A DNA stretch of 64,000 nucleotides from Skeletonema tropicum (GCA_037178625.1 CM074137.1:496001-560000), one strand, 5' to 3'. Counted from the first letter of the stretch, positions 1 through 10,980 are shown. The notes: a model not told the origin generated them from the letters alone. Made by a program: numbers and translations.

Positions 1-843
1 GCCGATAAATGCAGATGAACCGTGATACTAACTGGATGAAAGATGAGAAAAACTAAAGTCGATGGGGGTGGAATCTGGTACAATGTCAGGAGACTTCTGT
101 ATCATTGCGAATTGACAATTTTATGTAGATTTTTGCCCCGCTTATACCCCCCTTTGGCATGAATACTAAGAACCACAGACTTATTGGGTAGTCACACGTT
201 TTATAAAGTAAGATAGAAGCAGAATATGGGCTATTTGACACGTGTTCACTCACAACAGATTGTTATTTACAAGGATAAGGTGGGGATGAGGGTCCTGTGC
301 AAGTGGCAGCTCTCATCTTAGTGGTGCCATAAATCACTATCTATTTTACCCCAAATGTGTGCCTTTCTGGATATGTGATTCGATATAGTGTTAACAGGAA
401 CATATAAAGAAAGGCACACATTTAGGTAAATTTTGGGTGTGTAGTATCATTACTACGGCAATAATCCCATGGTTTAGGTCGATTTTGCCCCTCTAAAAAA
501 AGAATGAGAAGGTGGATGATGATGCGTGATCCGTCTGTCCGCCGTCCCACTTTGAATCGTAAAAGGTGGTGTATACTCTAAATATATTATTTGAATAAAT
601 TAGGGTTATGTACGATTAGTCTCATATCTTCTCTAACACGATACATAGCAGCTCTCTCCGGTGCGATCTGTTCTTCCTACATATTCCTTTGGACTTAGGA
701 CTTGTTTTCTCAACCTTGAGAATTCTAAATTGCCAACTGAGTACCGTACCTCGCCCGTACCTGTAATCCAGGTTTAGGTTCAAGAAAAGTGTGCCGGTTG
801 CTGGTGACGACAGTAGATGCAAACACAACGCGCGGAGACCTTC
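1..843. other. Gene-free stretch
   Basis: No convincing coding region was seen. The open frames here are short, start on poor contexts and lack domain-like composition. The sequence is moderately AT-rich, and no repeat with a clear boundary was recognised. Confidence 0.5.
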
Positions 844-878
844 TTCAGACACCTGTCTGAGTCATTGGGAGGACTCAG
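844..878. repeat. Double-hairpin repeat, copy A
   Basis: Two overlapping palindromes are visible: TCAGACA-CC-TGTCTGA, then CTGAGTC-(8 nt)-GACTCAG. The same arrangement recurs at 2949-2983 with only loop and spacer changes. It probably marks a short dispersed element. A small imperfect palindrome (accctatgtagggt) lies about 90 bp downstream, near 954-968. Confidence 0.55.
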
Positions 879-1626
879 CACTCTCGCTCTGCCTGCTAGC
901 TCTGCTGCATAAATGCAGAGTCCCTCTGAAGAGGACTCCCATTTATGACAGAAGACCCTATGTAGGGTGCGCTACAATGGTAACGCTACGCCAAGGCCGG
1001 GAATCCACAGCACTGTTGCCTCTTTGCATATGGAAAGCAGGAGAAATGAAATGGAGGGAGTAATCAACCGCATCAATCAAACTACATACCCAGCAGCGGT
1101 TGGTGGCAGAAGACTGAAGTAATATACAGCAGTGGATAGAATCAGTCATCCGCCGACTCAATCGCTACAAGACTGAACACCAAAACTTGTTGAAGGAGGC
1201 TACAACGCTGCTTGAACTCGCCCTGTGGAAGACTAATCTCGATGGCAAACAGGGAGGTGAGAGGGAGGGAGTAAGAACAACGAGGGGAAGTCGAAAAAAA
1301 GCAAGTAAAAGGATCTGTGTTACATCTGGTGCAAGCATTGTGATCAAGATCAAGAATGTGTTGCCATATCTAGTTTTGAAATCATAGTTTGTATTATTGC
1401 TACGCTAATGGTTGCTGTGAGCGGAGGACAAGTTGGTAGCTGATATATAATGAATATACATAAAATTCAATCAACCTACTTCTGTTATCTAAGTACATTA
1501 TTTGATACTACGCTTTGGCATTCTCCCCTACGTTGTCTTCCTTATCTCTTCATTTCCTCTCTGGCTCAATGCAAGCGGCGGCACAGGTGGTTTCACAGTT
1601 GCCATTATCATCTTCAATGTAATCAA
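879..1626. other. Intergenic stretch without recognised features
   Basis: No gene could be supported. The open frames on both strands are under 70 codons and overlap each other without coding character. Confidence 0.45.
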
Positions 1627-2239
1627 TCATATCGTAGGTAGCGCAAGTGCTCCAATCCTCAGGGTGTCAGTGTCCTCTTCACCTTGAAATTTACAATTGG
1701 CCTCGTGTTCCTCTACCCCTCCGGTCCCATCACACTCGCATTCACAGCAAGCGATGCAAGTGTCCGTACTAAATGCTCCACCGTTGGGACAATTAGTCCC
1801 AGTTTGTGGAAATTCCTGCTTTGGGCAACCGTTGTTTGGTGTATGGCCATCCTTGACTAGATGGTCTGGACGACCTTCGCTCGGATGTCCTGGTGTGAAG
1901 CCGTTTGGATGACCGTTTGGAGGTCCGTTTGCGTGGGCGAGGTGGCGCTGGCGGAGCGAGTGCTCCATGCTCAGTAGCGGCATCTCCATTGCTGAAGGCG
2001 AGAGAGTTGATGAGAGGGGATCAAAATATTTGAGTTATCAAGCAGAAGAATGAATATTGGTGAGCCATCAACAGCAACATCAATATGATAGAAGAGCAAG
2101 TACACATATATGTATCAAGGTCAACTTCACGCATGATACGAGTTCGAGATAGACATAGAAGATAGAAGACTTAGTAGAGGTAGAGGTTCGTTTAGACTCA
2201 CCTGAGGAAGAAGATCAAGAATGCGATAGATAGCTTCAT
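1627..2239 (-). CDS. Small secreted cysteine-rich protein candidate, two exons
   Basis: Exon 1 (2239-2202) reads MKLSIAFLIFFL, a compact signal peptide, and ends at a consensus donor (CAG/GTGAGT). The best acceptor (TTCAG) places exon 2 at 1991-1627. The protein-like frame of exon 2 has NGPPNGHPNG-type repeats, then a Cys-rich tail (TCIACCECECDG) ending at 1627. Joining the 38-nt exon 1 to that acceptor enters a different frame, rich in K, R and S, which stops after about 79 codons. So either a frameshift lies near the start of exon 2, or splicing differs from what I see. Secretion is inferred from the leader only. No family is recognised. Confidence 0.45.
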
Positions 2240-2262
2240 AGTGTTAGTGTTAGTGTTAGTGG
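2239..2262. repeat. Short GTGTTA hexamer repeat
   Basis: A 6-bp unit (gtgtta) is repeated about three to four times directly upstream of the leader exon ending at 2239. It is a simple microsatellite in the presumed 5' UTR or promoter. Confidence 0.5.
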
Positions 2263-2348
2263 TATCGACTGGTGTTGAGACGATGATGTAGTAGTGTGAA
2301 GGAAAGATTGTGTCGTTGATGTGCAATCTGGATGAGCAAAGAAATTAT

Positions 2349-2415
2349 GAGCTTGCTTCATTTCTTGTTCGGCTACTGCTCTTGAGCTTGCTTCATTGCT
2401 TGTTCGGCTACTCTT
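2349..2415. repeat. 35-bp tandem duplication
   Basis: Two adjacent copies of a 35-bp unit beginning gagcttgcttcatt differ at very few positions. The rest of 2263-3588 shows no supportable gene. Confidence 0.65.
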
Positions 2416-2948
2416 TCATTTACGACTGCTGTCATCTGATTCTGATTCTGCGGAGCAGCAGCCTGTGCATCACGAAGCAGGATCCCCTCGATCCCGCTTT
2501 TGAGCATTCATTATCTCTTGTTCACGCTACACGATCGATGACCTTTTGGTCATTAACTCCCTCGAACGTTGACACGTTGATTGGCATAACAAGAAGACCG
2601 TCGATGCCTAATCCCGCCCCTGGCTGACCCTTCAAACTTTTATGTTTATGTGCAGTGCCGCTCTCGTTCGTTGCCCCTTAGTTAAACTTGCAGGTCTTCG
2701 ATAGAGGTGCGACAACAACGACGACGGGCTATGGCTATGTACATCAAGAGGGCTGCTGCTGTCAAGAGATTTGGCTGGCTCAGCCAGCCTCAATAGCCTT
2801 AATCTTAATCCCATTCCCATTTTACTTTTCCCTTCAAAGTCTTCGATTGTTAGTGGTCGGGGCTACTTACTTGAGAGTCAGAACGGGGCGATTTGTTCGT
2901 TCTCAGCTTGCTTTGGGCCAACCTGCTGATCCCACCCTACATAGGATC

Positions 2949-2983
2949 TTCAGACACCCGTCTGAGTCACTTGGAGGACTCAG
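2949..2983. repeat. Double-hairpin repeat, copy B
   Basis: This has the same two overlapping palindromes as 844-878. Here it is bracketed by a short terminal inverted repeat, CACCCTACAT at 2933 and ATGTAGGGTG at about 2999-3008. That suggests a mobile element of about 76 bp. Confidence 0.55.
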
Positions 2984-3588
2984 TCTCAGCAATGTAGAAT
3001 GTAGGGTGTATGTGCTGATTGCTGATCCACAGTACAGGTATGTAGGTATGTAGGAAAGATTTGTGTGATACATACACGAGTGACATAAGAAAACGGACAT
3101 AATGAAGCGACGAGCGGTATTGGTTGAGACGTAGAATCGAGAATGTGACAGAGTATTGTACGACATGATATGTACCTATGATATTTAAGCCTCTACTGAC
3201 ACAGGTGTCTAGAGGGAGTAGTGAATAAAATAATATCTATCCATCGCACCGTCCTGTTGCCTCTTCAGAGGATATTAAATATTTACTGCGTGCAAGATGC
3301 AAGAACTGCATACTTACAGTGCAAAGATGGAGCATGAAACATAAAGTTGAATATCTAGATTATTCATGAAAGCACAGCATCTTAAAGGCGGCCAATACTT
3401 TCTATATCATTGCTTCCTCAAGGAGAAATGAAACATAACTCTACAACATCTAATAGTATATGGAATATGAATTGAAGGGCAGGTAAAAGGGCGAGATGGG
3501 AGTGTGCTCGTCACCTCTCTCCACTCCTCTCTAAAAGGGCGAGATGTTTGTTTTCGCCATCTATCTATTTATCTCCACTCCTCTCTTT

Positions 3589-5199
3589 TTAGACTTCCAC
3601 CCGTCTTGCTGAAGATGATGCACTATCATCACTCATATAATCCTGTCCCCTATCAGTACCACCATCATTCATCGACTTTCCCTCCTCACCATTTGACAAT
3701 TCGACATCTCTTCCATTATTACTCATGATTTCATTCTGAACCATCTTCTCCATATCCATCTCCTCCCCACGAGTCCGTCTCTTTTTCATCTCATCAGTCC
3801 CAATCTCCTCAATCTTACTCTTCACCATACTCCCCACACGCAATGCCGCCGTCATGCCAATCCGACCAACATGTCCTGCTGCCTTATTGACTCGTTTGCC
3901 CGCTGGACTTTGGGCGATTACTCCCATTCGTTCTTTGAATTGTGTTGCCCCCTTTTTGAGACGTTCGACTGTTTCTTTGGTCTTGTGTACGGCTCTGTTG
4001 TCGAATGTGGGACAGTAGGAAAGTAGTTTTCCGTCGACATCTGTTTCGAATACATCAATAATGGTCATTGTCACCAAATCCCCAAAGTCAAAATCGGTAT
4101 CATCCACAGCAGATGATGCCGTAGCTGCTCCAGAATGCTCACCAGAGGAAGAACCCAACAACGGTGAAAATGAGAATTTATTCATCCACCTCCAAACCAC
4201 ACGATGAGCCGCAGTAACACGATATCCACCCCCCGCAATCCTCATGACCGTCAATCCAGGTGGACGAATGACGTTCATGTGATCACCCTCTGGCATGAGC
4301 GCCAGCCACCGCAAAAATAAATGACTTAGTCCAGTAATACCGGCGGCTGCCTCCAATTCAATACCTGTTTCTCGTTCTACTCCGAATAATTGCGTTGCTG
4401 TTAGTGCTTGGGGGAGAACTACCTCGGCGTCGGCTGCAAAGATGTCAAGTGGAAGTGGTGGTGAATAATTATTATTTGTATCATCATTTTGGTTCGGTTG
4501 TTGTTTGGTGAGGAGGCCCCCCTGATCACCATTCGCATTCGGATTGAATTCAAACGTTTCGTTTTGCGTAGCCTTGACATTGGTATCACTCAGCCCTTCA
4601 AAGGTGCTGTCCTCCTCAAATTTATCATGGGTTAGTGTGGACGGATCCTCCCATGACAAGGCCTCGTGGAATAATTCTGGATGGCTCAATAAATAGAGTA
4701 GTTTGGAGTGCATATCGTGAATTTTAGCGGTGGCGTCTCGTGCTGCACTTTCGGAATCACGAGAGTTGTAGTATGGATCATCCAATGCGCCATGTTGTCC
4801 GTTATAATGTGGATTGTGGGAAACGATATCTTGCACCAATTGCGACGGATCTTGCTGCTGCTGCTGCTGCTGCTCCGCCTCAGCTAGTGATGAATAATTA
4901 TTCGCCGGAAACGTCGACACGGACGAAGCAACAGGCGGCGGCGCAGCTAATAGCCCGATGGACGTTTCAATCTCACCGCCGCCGACACGTCGAAATCCTT
5001 CGTATTGCTCGTCTGCCCCCGCAGAACTGGTGCTGCCTTGGATGCTGTCTTCGGTGGTGGCGAAAGAGGAGGGCGGTCGGGTGTTGGATCCTTCGCCGCC
5101 GCTGATTCGATCGCTTCGGTGGAGATCGTAGGCGGGTGGGAGGGAGAAGGGGGTTTCGTCGCTGGTGGTGGCGTCTTTGGTGCTGCGAAAGGAGGCCAT
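3589..5199 (-). CDS. Unrecognised 536-aa protein, possible NTF2/SnoaL-like core
   Basis: One uninterrupted frame. I start it at the Met of MASFRSTKD (5199) rather than eight codons earlier, because the upstream residues look like UTR. The N-terminal half is low complexity (Ser, Pro, Asn, and seven consecutive Gln). The central part is folded-looking: LFLRWLALMPEG, a Gly-rich turn (RIAGGGYRV), a Trp-rich strand (VVWRWMNKF), then VTMTIIDVFETDVDGKL and YCPTFDNRAV. That last stretch resembles the strand order of NTF2/SnoaL-like folds, but this is a guess. The C-terminus is a basic helix followed by an acidic/Ser tail. There is no signal peptide or membrane segment. It lies divergent from the decayed stretch starting at 5382. 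Confidence 0.75.
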   Translation of the reverse strand: MASFRSTKDATTSDETPFSLPPAYDLHRSDRISGGEGSNTRPPSSFATTEDSIQGSTSSAGADEQYEGFRRVGGGEIETSIGLLAAPPPVASSVSTFPANNYSSLAEAEQQQQQQQDPSQLVQDIVSHNPHYNGQHGALDDPYYNSRDSESAARDATAKIHDMHSKLLYLLSHPELFHEALSWEDPSTLTHDKFEEDSTFEGLSDTNVKATQNETFEFNPNANGDQGGLLTKQQPNQNDDTNNNYSPPLPLDIFAADAEVVLPQALTATQLFGVERETGIELEAAAGITGLSHLFLRWLALMPEGDHMNVIRPPGLTVMRIAGGGYRVTAAHRVVWRWMNKFSFSPLLGSSSGEHSGAATASSAVDDTDFDFGDLVTMTIIDVFETDVDGKLLSYCPTFDNRAVHKTKETVERLKKGATQFKERMGVIAQSPAGKRVNKAAGHVGRIGMTAALRVGSMVKSKIEEIGTDEMKKRRTRGEEMDMEKMVQNEIMSNNGRDVELSNGEEGKSMNDGGTDRGQDYMSDDSASSSARRVEV

Positions 5200-5381
5200 T
5201 GTTGCTACATAGTGCAATATCACTGCCTTGCTGTAGTGGTTCGTGGCAGCATAATATCAGGCGGCGGGCCTGCCCTCGCCATTCTCTGGCAAAGTGGAAA
5301 GTGCGCGAGAACTTCGTTCCAACTTCGCAACCTTTCTTCGCCCTATTGTACTAACTCCGGCATTTTTTTCACAGGCTGTGA

Positions 5382-6046
5382 CAGGTGACGGATCATTGTG
5401 ACATTTATTCGCTCCAGTATCTGCCAAGTCTCCTTGCTTCATCTGATGATGAGGAGCTCAACAGAATGGCAGCCGCTGCAGATGATCTCTCAGATGATGA
5501 ACTTGATGCTGGAGTGGAAGCTGCCATCGCATCGATATGCCTCCTTCTGTCGAAACTCACTGGGAGAAATCGATTGGCAGAGAGAATGCACTCAGATGAC
5601 GAGTAGGAGTAGGAACACTTTGACTTTGAAGACAATGTCGGTGACTTCCAGGGAGGAGGAACAGGCGAAGCCGCGATAACTACTCTGCAATAAGATTGTC
5701 TGACTTCGCTACAAGTTGGAACAACTGGGTCGATACTCTTGGGCACTCAAAACCAACAGTGACGTACAAAAGTGCCAGTCATCTTCAGGAGGCCTATACA
5801 TCTATGAAGAGTAGGGCGGTAGAGGCAGCCACTCTTCGTCCTCACACTCAGGCTATCACAGTGTTGCACGATAAACACACCAATCGAGCTACAGCTCCCG
5901 AGTATCTTCCCGAGTTTGTTCAACCGGAAACGCCGGTAGTTGCACAGCCCTTCTTTACAAATTCAATGGATACTGAGGACCAGCAAATAACCTTGACAAA
6001 CTATGATGGTGATTCAGATGAGCACTCCTGCAAGAATAACTGGTAA
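5382..6046 (+). pseudogene. Decayed coding stretch of unknown family
   Basis: The frame from 5382 reads an acidic, Ala-rich protein-like segment (SSDDEELNRMAAAADDLSDDE...). It stops at 5604-5606, is interrupted again two codons later, and continues in the same frame (EHFDFEDNVGDFQGGG) to a further stop. A second frame (5645-6046) then carries WNNWVDTLGHSKP... to a stop. No ATG opens the first segment. The alternation of frames looks like a broken gene, possibly transposon derived. Undetected introns cannot be excluded. Confidence 0.3.
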
Positions 6047-7133
6047 TAATCTTCATTGCAGTTATATTAAATTTGTTAGTGGATGTGCAGCAGTAACCGC
6101 TGTACGCAGCGCATAGTTGCATTCTAAATAATACATGATTGATAAACTGCTATGGAGTAGCATTTGTGCACTACGTGGATTTATGATTATAGTGAATTAT
6201 AGTGAATTATAGTGAAGTGAGGTGGTGAAAATTGTTCAAAATCAGAAGCATCATAACTATGCAATAATACGACAGCGACCGTTGCAGCTACCAGCCCATG
6301 GAGTGCAAAAATGAAATCCGCATGAAATTTTTGTCTTGAGGGTAGCAAGGTTACAATTTGACTCACCATCAGCGTCGTTTTATAGTGCGTTGTGAAGTTG
6401 CATCAATCATTGCGCCACATTGCCTCGATAGGGCGGTAAGTTAAGCGCGAGTTGCCTCATTGGGGGCATGCCCCATGCCCTCCAGTCGTTGCACGCGCAA
6501 AAGATCTGGGATGTCACGTTCATGACGAACAATACTTATGTGATGGAATGGATCTTGAATTCGTACTACTCCCACGTTGACCAGAGTTGCATTATGTGAT
6601 CACAGCGTGACCTGAGTTGCATCCTCAAATCAACGAGAGAGTTGCATGAACTGTGACGAGGTCTCGAGGGGTCGCCAGAGCCCCCACAACGATTTCGTTC
6701 TAGATAAAAAACGCAAAACCCACCATCCCCCTTTTCGGGGGTTTTAGGGGGCTATGAAGACCGATTTTACTTACTTTTGTATTTATGAGGGCCGCCCTCT
6801 GAAAAAGCCCCTGACAGAGCCCAATCACCCACACCTCATCACCATGGCCGATTTTTGCCTCCATGTCAGCACCATCTCCTACAATACGTCAAAGAAATCA
6901 GAATTACGAAGCATAAAAACAAGCGCAACTCGTATCGCATATATTGCGTCGACGTTTGCGCGCCATGGTATAGTTGTGTGTTGCTATTACTCTCTAATAT
7001 ATGCTCATAAATAGTCAGATTTATACCACCAAAATTACTGGTTTTTATAGGTTGGGGCATATAGAATCTACATTACGTGATATTCGACCCCAACTACTGC
7101 TCAGCATCGTCATCAATAAGTAACAGAAGGGTA
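6047..7133. other. Intergenic stretch with small direct repeat
   Basis: The only structure seen is three tandem copies of attatagtga at 6186-6215 and a G/C-run hairpin near 6732-6750. No gene was supported. Confidence 0.45.
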
Positions 7134-7334
7134 ATGCAACGCTTTATGCGGTTTGTATTCGTTCTATTATTGCGAATCTTTGGTGCATGTCTACCTGTGC
7201 AAAATCAATCTGAACGTACAGTTGAAGTGAAGGATTGTTCTTGGCACATTCCCTTCGTACACAAACAGCATATAAAATTGACATGCTGTAGTCAGACCAT
7301 ATTGGAAGGAGATCCGCATATTCAAATGATGTGA
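7134..7334 (+). CDS. Possible small secreted peptide, 66 aa
   Basis: An ATG opens a frame whose first about 22 residues are basic then strongly hydrophobic (MQRFMRFVFVLLLRIFGACL), like a signal peptide. A short polar segment with a Cys pair (LTCCSQ) follows. It borders the degenerate tandem repeat and has no recognised family. It may be a chance frame. Confidence 0.2.
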   Translation: MQRFMRFVFVLLLRIFGACLPVQNQSERTVEVKDCSWHIPFVHKQHIKLTCCSQTILEGDPHIQMM

Positions 7335-7389
7335 ATAGTCGCCAATCTCATAAAAGGAAGAATGGCCCGTCAAATTTAGGCTTGTCAGC

Positions 7390-8110
7390 AGTAGCCCGTC
7401 AAAATACCAATTCGTCTCTAAACAATGTGACTACAGCAATAAAACGTGTATAGTGGCCCATTATACTTGGTAGTGATAATATAAAAGGACATTGTCACTG
7501 ATCAGACGAAGGGCATTGATAGGAGTGATGCTACAACCTCATAGGTGACCAGGTGTGACTGAATTTGGGCTTGCCAACAGCAGCACGTTCAGTCACCATT
7601 TCGTATCTAACGCTGTCAGTATGGCAGTTAGCCGTGTTTGGTGGTCCATTCTACTAGGTATTGATAGTGTATAAGCACATTGCCACTGCTCAGACGAACT
7701 GTGTTGATGGAACTGATGCGGCGAAGCTTTAGCCGCACCAGTGCGGTTCAATTTGGACTGGCAAGCATTAGCAGCATGCAACCACCATTTCGTATCTAAC
7801 GCTGTTAGTATGGCAATAAAACGTGTTCAGTGCCTCATTACACTTGGTGGTGATAGTATAGAAGCATAATGCCACTGCTCATGCGCATTGTATTGACAGA
7901 AGTGATGTTGCAACCTTGTTGGCCCCGGTGTGGTCGAGTTTGGGCTTGCTTGAAGCACTACAATTGGTCGCCATTCTGTGTCTAACGCTGTCAGTATGGC
8001 AAGGAGCCGCGTTAAGCAGCCCATTATACATCATCATGATAGCATAGAAGTATATCAATACTGCTCAGACGAAATGCATCGATAGAAGTGATGCCACGAA
8101 CCATATGAGC
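7390..8110. repeat. Degenerate ~188-bp satellite-like tandem repeat
   Basis: Four diverged units can be aligned by eye from the shared landmarks cgtatctaacgctgtcagtatggc, cattgccactgctcagacga and gatagaagtgatg. Unit starts fall near 7411, 7599, 7788 and 7974, a period of about 186-189 bp. The units differ by many substitutions, so the array is old. Similar words fade out after about 8110. No coding frame is conserved across units. Confidence 0.7.
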
Positions 8111-8740
8111 ACGAATTCTGGGTAATTTGTTGTATTCCATTTAGCTTTATAGCTATAGCATGTAATGGGACGATTATCCTCGTGTAGATCCAATACCAAT
8201 AAAGGCGATCATCCTTATTGACTAATACCATCGAGCGATGCGTCCACCATGTGTTTGTTTGTTGCATAATACGTTCTTGGCATCCGTAATGTGCCGTGAT
8301 GATGCTGTATCTGTGCTGGTTGTATGTTTCACATTCTTACATGATATAATTGATTGTTATCATCCCACGTCATTAGAAGCGCCAAGCCAAGGTAACACCC
8401 ACTGCCAATTGCTCATATACGGTGGAAGTGATTGAGTAAATTGCTGCATGTGCATTATTCATTTCAGTAGTGTCATTCTCCTTCTTGATTTTGTGCGTAT
8501 TCGGCCCGTCGTGACATGATTGGTAAGTCGCCAATGAGCTTGTCCCATCATTCTCTGCAGTTACGCACCAATACGAAGTTGCGTTCGGACTTGTATGCGG
8601 CAGGAATGAGTCGAGTAGGAAAGATACTTCATCAACTGGCATGATTGGTGCCGACTTTGACTGCTGCCGATGAACACTCTCCACGGAGAATCATGAGAGT
8701 ACAGCACCAGAACCGTACAATTAAGGTGGATGAGGTTGTT
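8111..8740. other. Gene-free stretch after the satellite
   Basis: There may be further, very decayed repeat units near 8400. No gene or RNA was recognised. Confidence 0.4.
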
Positions 8741-8813
8741 GTTTACATAAGACCGCTTGCACACTGCTTCGACATATCATGTAGAAGCTATTCGTAAGTG
8801 GTCTTATGTAAAC
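8741..8813. repeat. Short perfect inverted repeat
   Basis: GTTTACATAAGACC at 8741-8754 is matched exactly in inverse at 8800-8813, with a 45-nt spacer. It could be a tiny MITE or a structured RNA element. No target-site duplication was evident. Confidence 0.5.
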
Positions 8814-9160
8814 TCCAAGTATTGCAGCCACTGTCAATGAAGATCAGTCGTTTACTTCCTCAGCTTCATTGCAAGTCAAAAAGAGAAGCCCTTGCTTTTG
8901 CCAAATTTGTCTAGCTTTGGATTCGTAAGTAGGAGGTATCGTAAGTTACAGTACCTAGAAATTACGGTAGAAAAAAAAGTGCGGGTTTTGGAATCTGAAA
9001 TCGTTGTGCCCCGCCCAGCCCAACAAGGATATTAATTTACAAGACAGATAATTTCTAAAAGAGCCCATAAAGAGACAAATTATCTCAAATAATGAGAGAA
9101 CATGTTTCTCATTTAACGGAAAGTTTTTCTCGAAAAACACTGTGTGAACTGTTCTCATGC

Positions 9161-10620
9161 TAGTCGGCGCGCCATTCGCCGCAAATCCAAAATCACAATT
9201 TGCGACACAAAAAAGAGCCGCACCATGACGGCACCAACTAAATGTCGACATTCCGAAGTAACAATGTACAATCTTGACCATTTTTTGACGCTGAATTCAA
9301 TGGTTCTATCGGCGGCTCGCCATATTCAGCACAAAGAGACGTTTGACCGCCACAATAGCAATGGTGATTTTCATCCCCTCCGCCGCAGAGCACATGTAGC
9401 CAGTAGCACCAAGGCGTCGTTTCGGTCAATGAAACAGCAAGTAAGGTTGAAGGGGCGACCAATATTATATATATGGGCGGAATATGCGCTAAATGACCAG
9501 TTGTGGGTCTCATGCAACGCCTATCCAACATATCAAATCTATGAAGTCGATTTAGAAAGATCTCCACAATTTATCTCCATCAATAGTGGGTATATATCTG
9601 ACACAAAACATGTTGAAACCACACCATGGATCATAGTTGTCTTGTCTACTATATGATAATCAAGATTGTTGAGGTGGACTGCTCCATCTTACCACAGTGA
9701 CTACTGCAATCCTCGGTTTCCTCGACAACTACTGATTGTGGGTTATGAGAAGCCCACCTGCAGTCGCCTACACGAGTGTTGTGGCATAATATTGACGTCT
9801 CCTCCATGTACAATTGGGAATCTGTCACCTCATCAAATCAACGGCCATCTATTGTGCGCCTTTTGCTGTGGTTGGGAACAAACGTTATAACTGTTATCAG
9901 TGCCTTTCCTACAAAGTCTCATGAAATGAGAGGCTGGATGATCGACATAAAACTCCATGATGGCGTAGATATTGCGTGCAATTAATAAATCCGAGTGAAG
10001 TGAACAATTATCATAGCATATAGAAGGAGTTATTAATGATCTGCTACTATTATGTTGTCTAAATTACATAAACATGAGCATCTTATGACATGCCTGGTAT
10101 GTGCAGATTTTCATGTGTGTGTGCGTCACCCGCAATTATCATCAAAACTACTTTGAATTGGACGCTGCAGCTTACATAATTGGAATCAGCGTGAAAAATT
10201 GGGTTAGGGAGTGTCTTCTTAGTGTTGATGGAGGGTATATGGGATCGATAATGCTATGGTTTGCCTTCGGATTCGTCATGTCAGATGCACTTTTTCAAGA
10301 TTTTTTTACTGTTCGTGCATGAGTACCTCTAATATCAAATATCGCAGCAATTGAACGGAGCACCACCACCAGCCGTACAAGATACATTCCAAACGATATA
10401 AATAGAAAGTTATTGGTCTTTCAACTTAAAGCATCGGCATATTATTGGCCAATATTGGCGTAGTATGCCAGATTTTCTGCGACGCAACAAGATTTGGCTG
10501 GGTGTTGGGGTGAAAAATACCTGTTTAAATATATCCAAAATGACGTTTGTTGTGTTCGATATCGGCTTTTCTATCCGTGCGGCGCCGCATCGCCGCATGC
10601 GGCGAATAGCGCGCCGACTA
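9161..10620. mobile_element. 1.46-kb element with 23-bp terminal inverted repeats
   Basis: The left end TAGTCGGCGCGCCATTCGCCGCA is repeated in inverse at 10598-10620 with one mismatch. The interior has no recognisable transposase; the longest frame (9144-9656) has no domain-like character. So it is a non-autonomous DNA element. Its 3' half (about 9600-10470) is homologous to about 52180-52960. It interrupts a promoter block that is uninterrupted at 61.9-62.1 kb. Confidence 0.65.
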
Positions 10621-10834
10621 CAGGGAGGTGCCGCGAACTAAACCCCCCGGGGGGTCTAAAAATTTTGGCTAGTCTGCTCTAGGGGGGTCTGACTTTCGGA
10701 ATAGTCACATACTAATTCCCTAGTAACTACTAGTAGAAAAAAGGAGGGGGGTCTAAAAATTTTGGCTAGGCTGTGATTTGTAGGGGGGGTCTAAGCTGAC
10801 CAGGGGGGTTTAGTTCGCGGCACTTCCCTGTAGC
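10618..10834. mobile_element. 217-bp G-rich MITE with ~31-bp inverted ends
   Basis: The left end starts CTACAGGGAGGTGCCGCG and continues to a C6 run. The right end (about 10804-10834) is its inverse with one mismatch. The inside holds repeated ggggggtctaa and aaaattttggctag words. It directly abuts the preceding element and shares its terminal CTA. A truncated relative lies at 59258-59313. Confidence 0.75.
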
Positions 10835-10980
10835 ATGAAGAAAACACTATCTACAAGTGTGAACCGTTCTCACCAAAAACAAGTACAGGTGTGAACCGTG
10901 TTTCTGTTATTGTACTCCGAGGATTGTTTTTTTCTAATACACTAGCCTCGCTGACGCTCGTCTAGCCGCTGCGCGGGTTT

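Noticed and set aside
9400..9440. ACCGAAACGACG on the minus strand, similar to the 3' half of a hammerhead ribozyme
   Set aside because: No CTGATGA-like core and no pairing stems precede it.
10861..10920. Repeated GTGAACCG strings as a CRISPR-like array
   Set aside because: Only two or three imperfect copies without regular spacers, in a eukaryotic promoter context.
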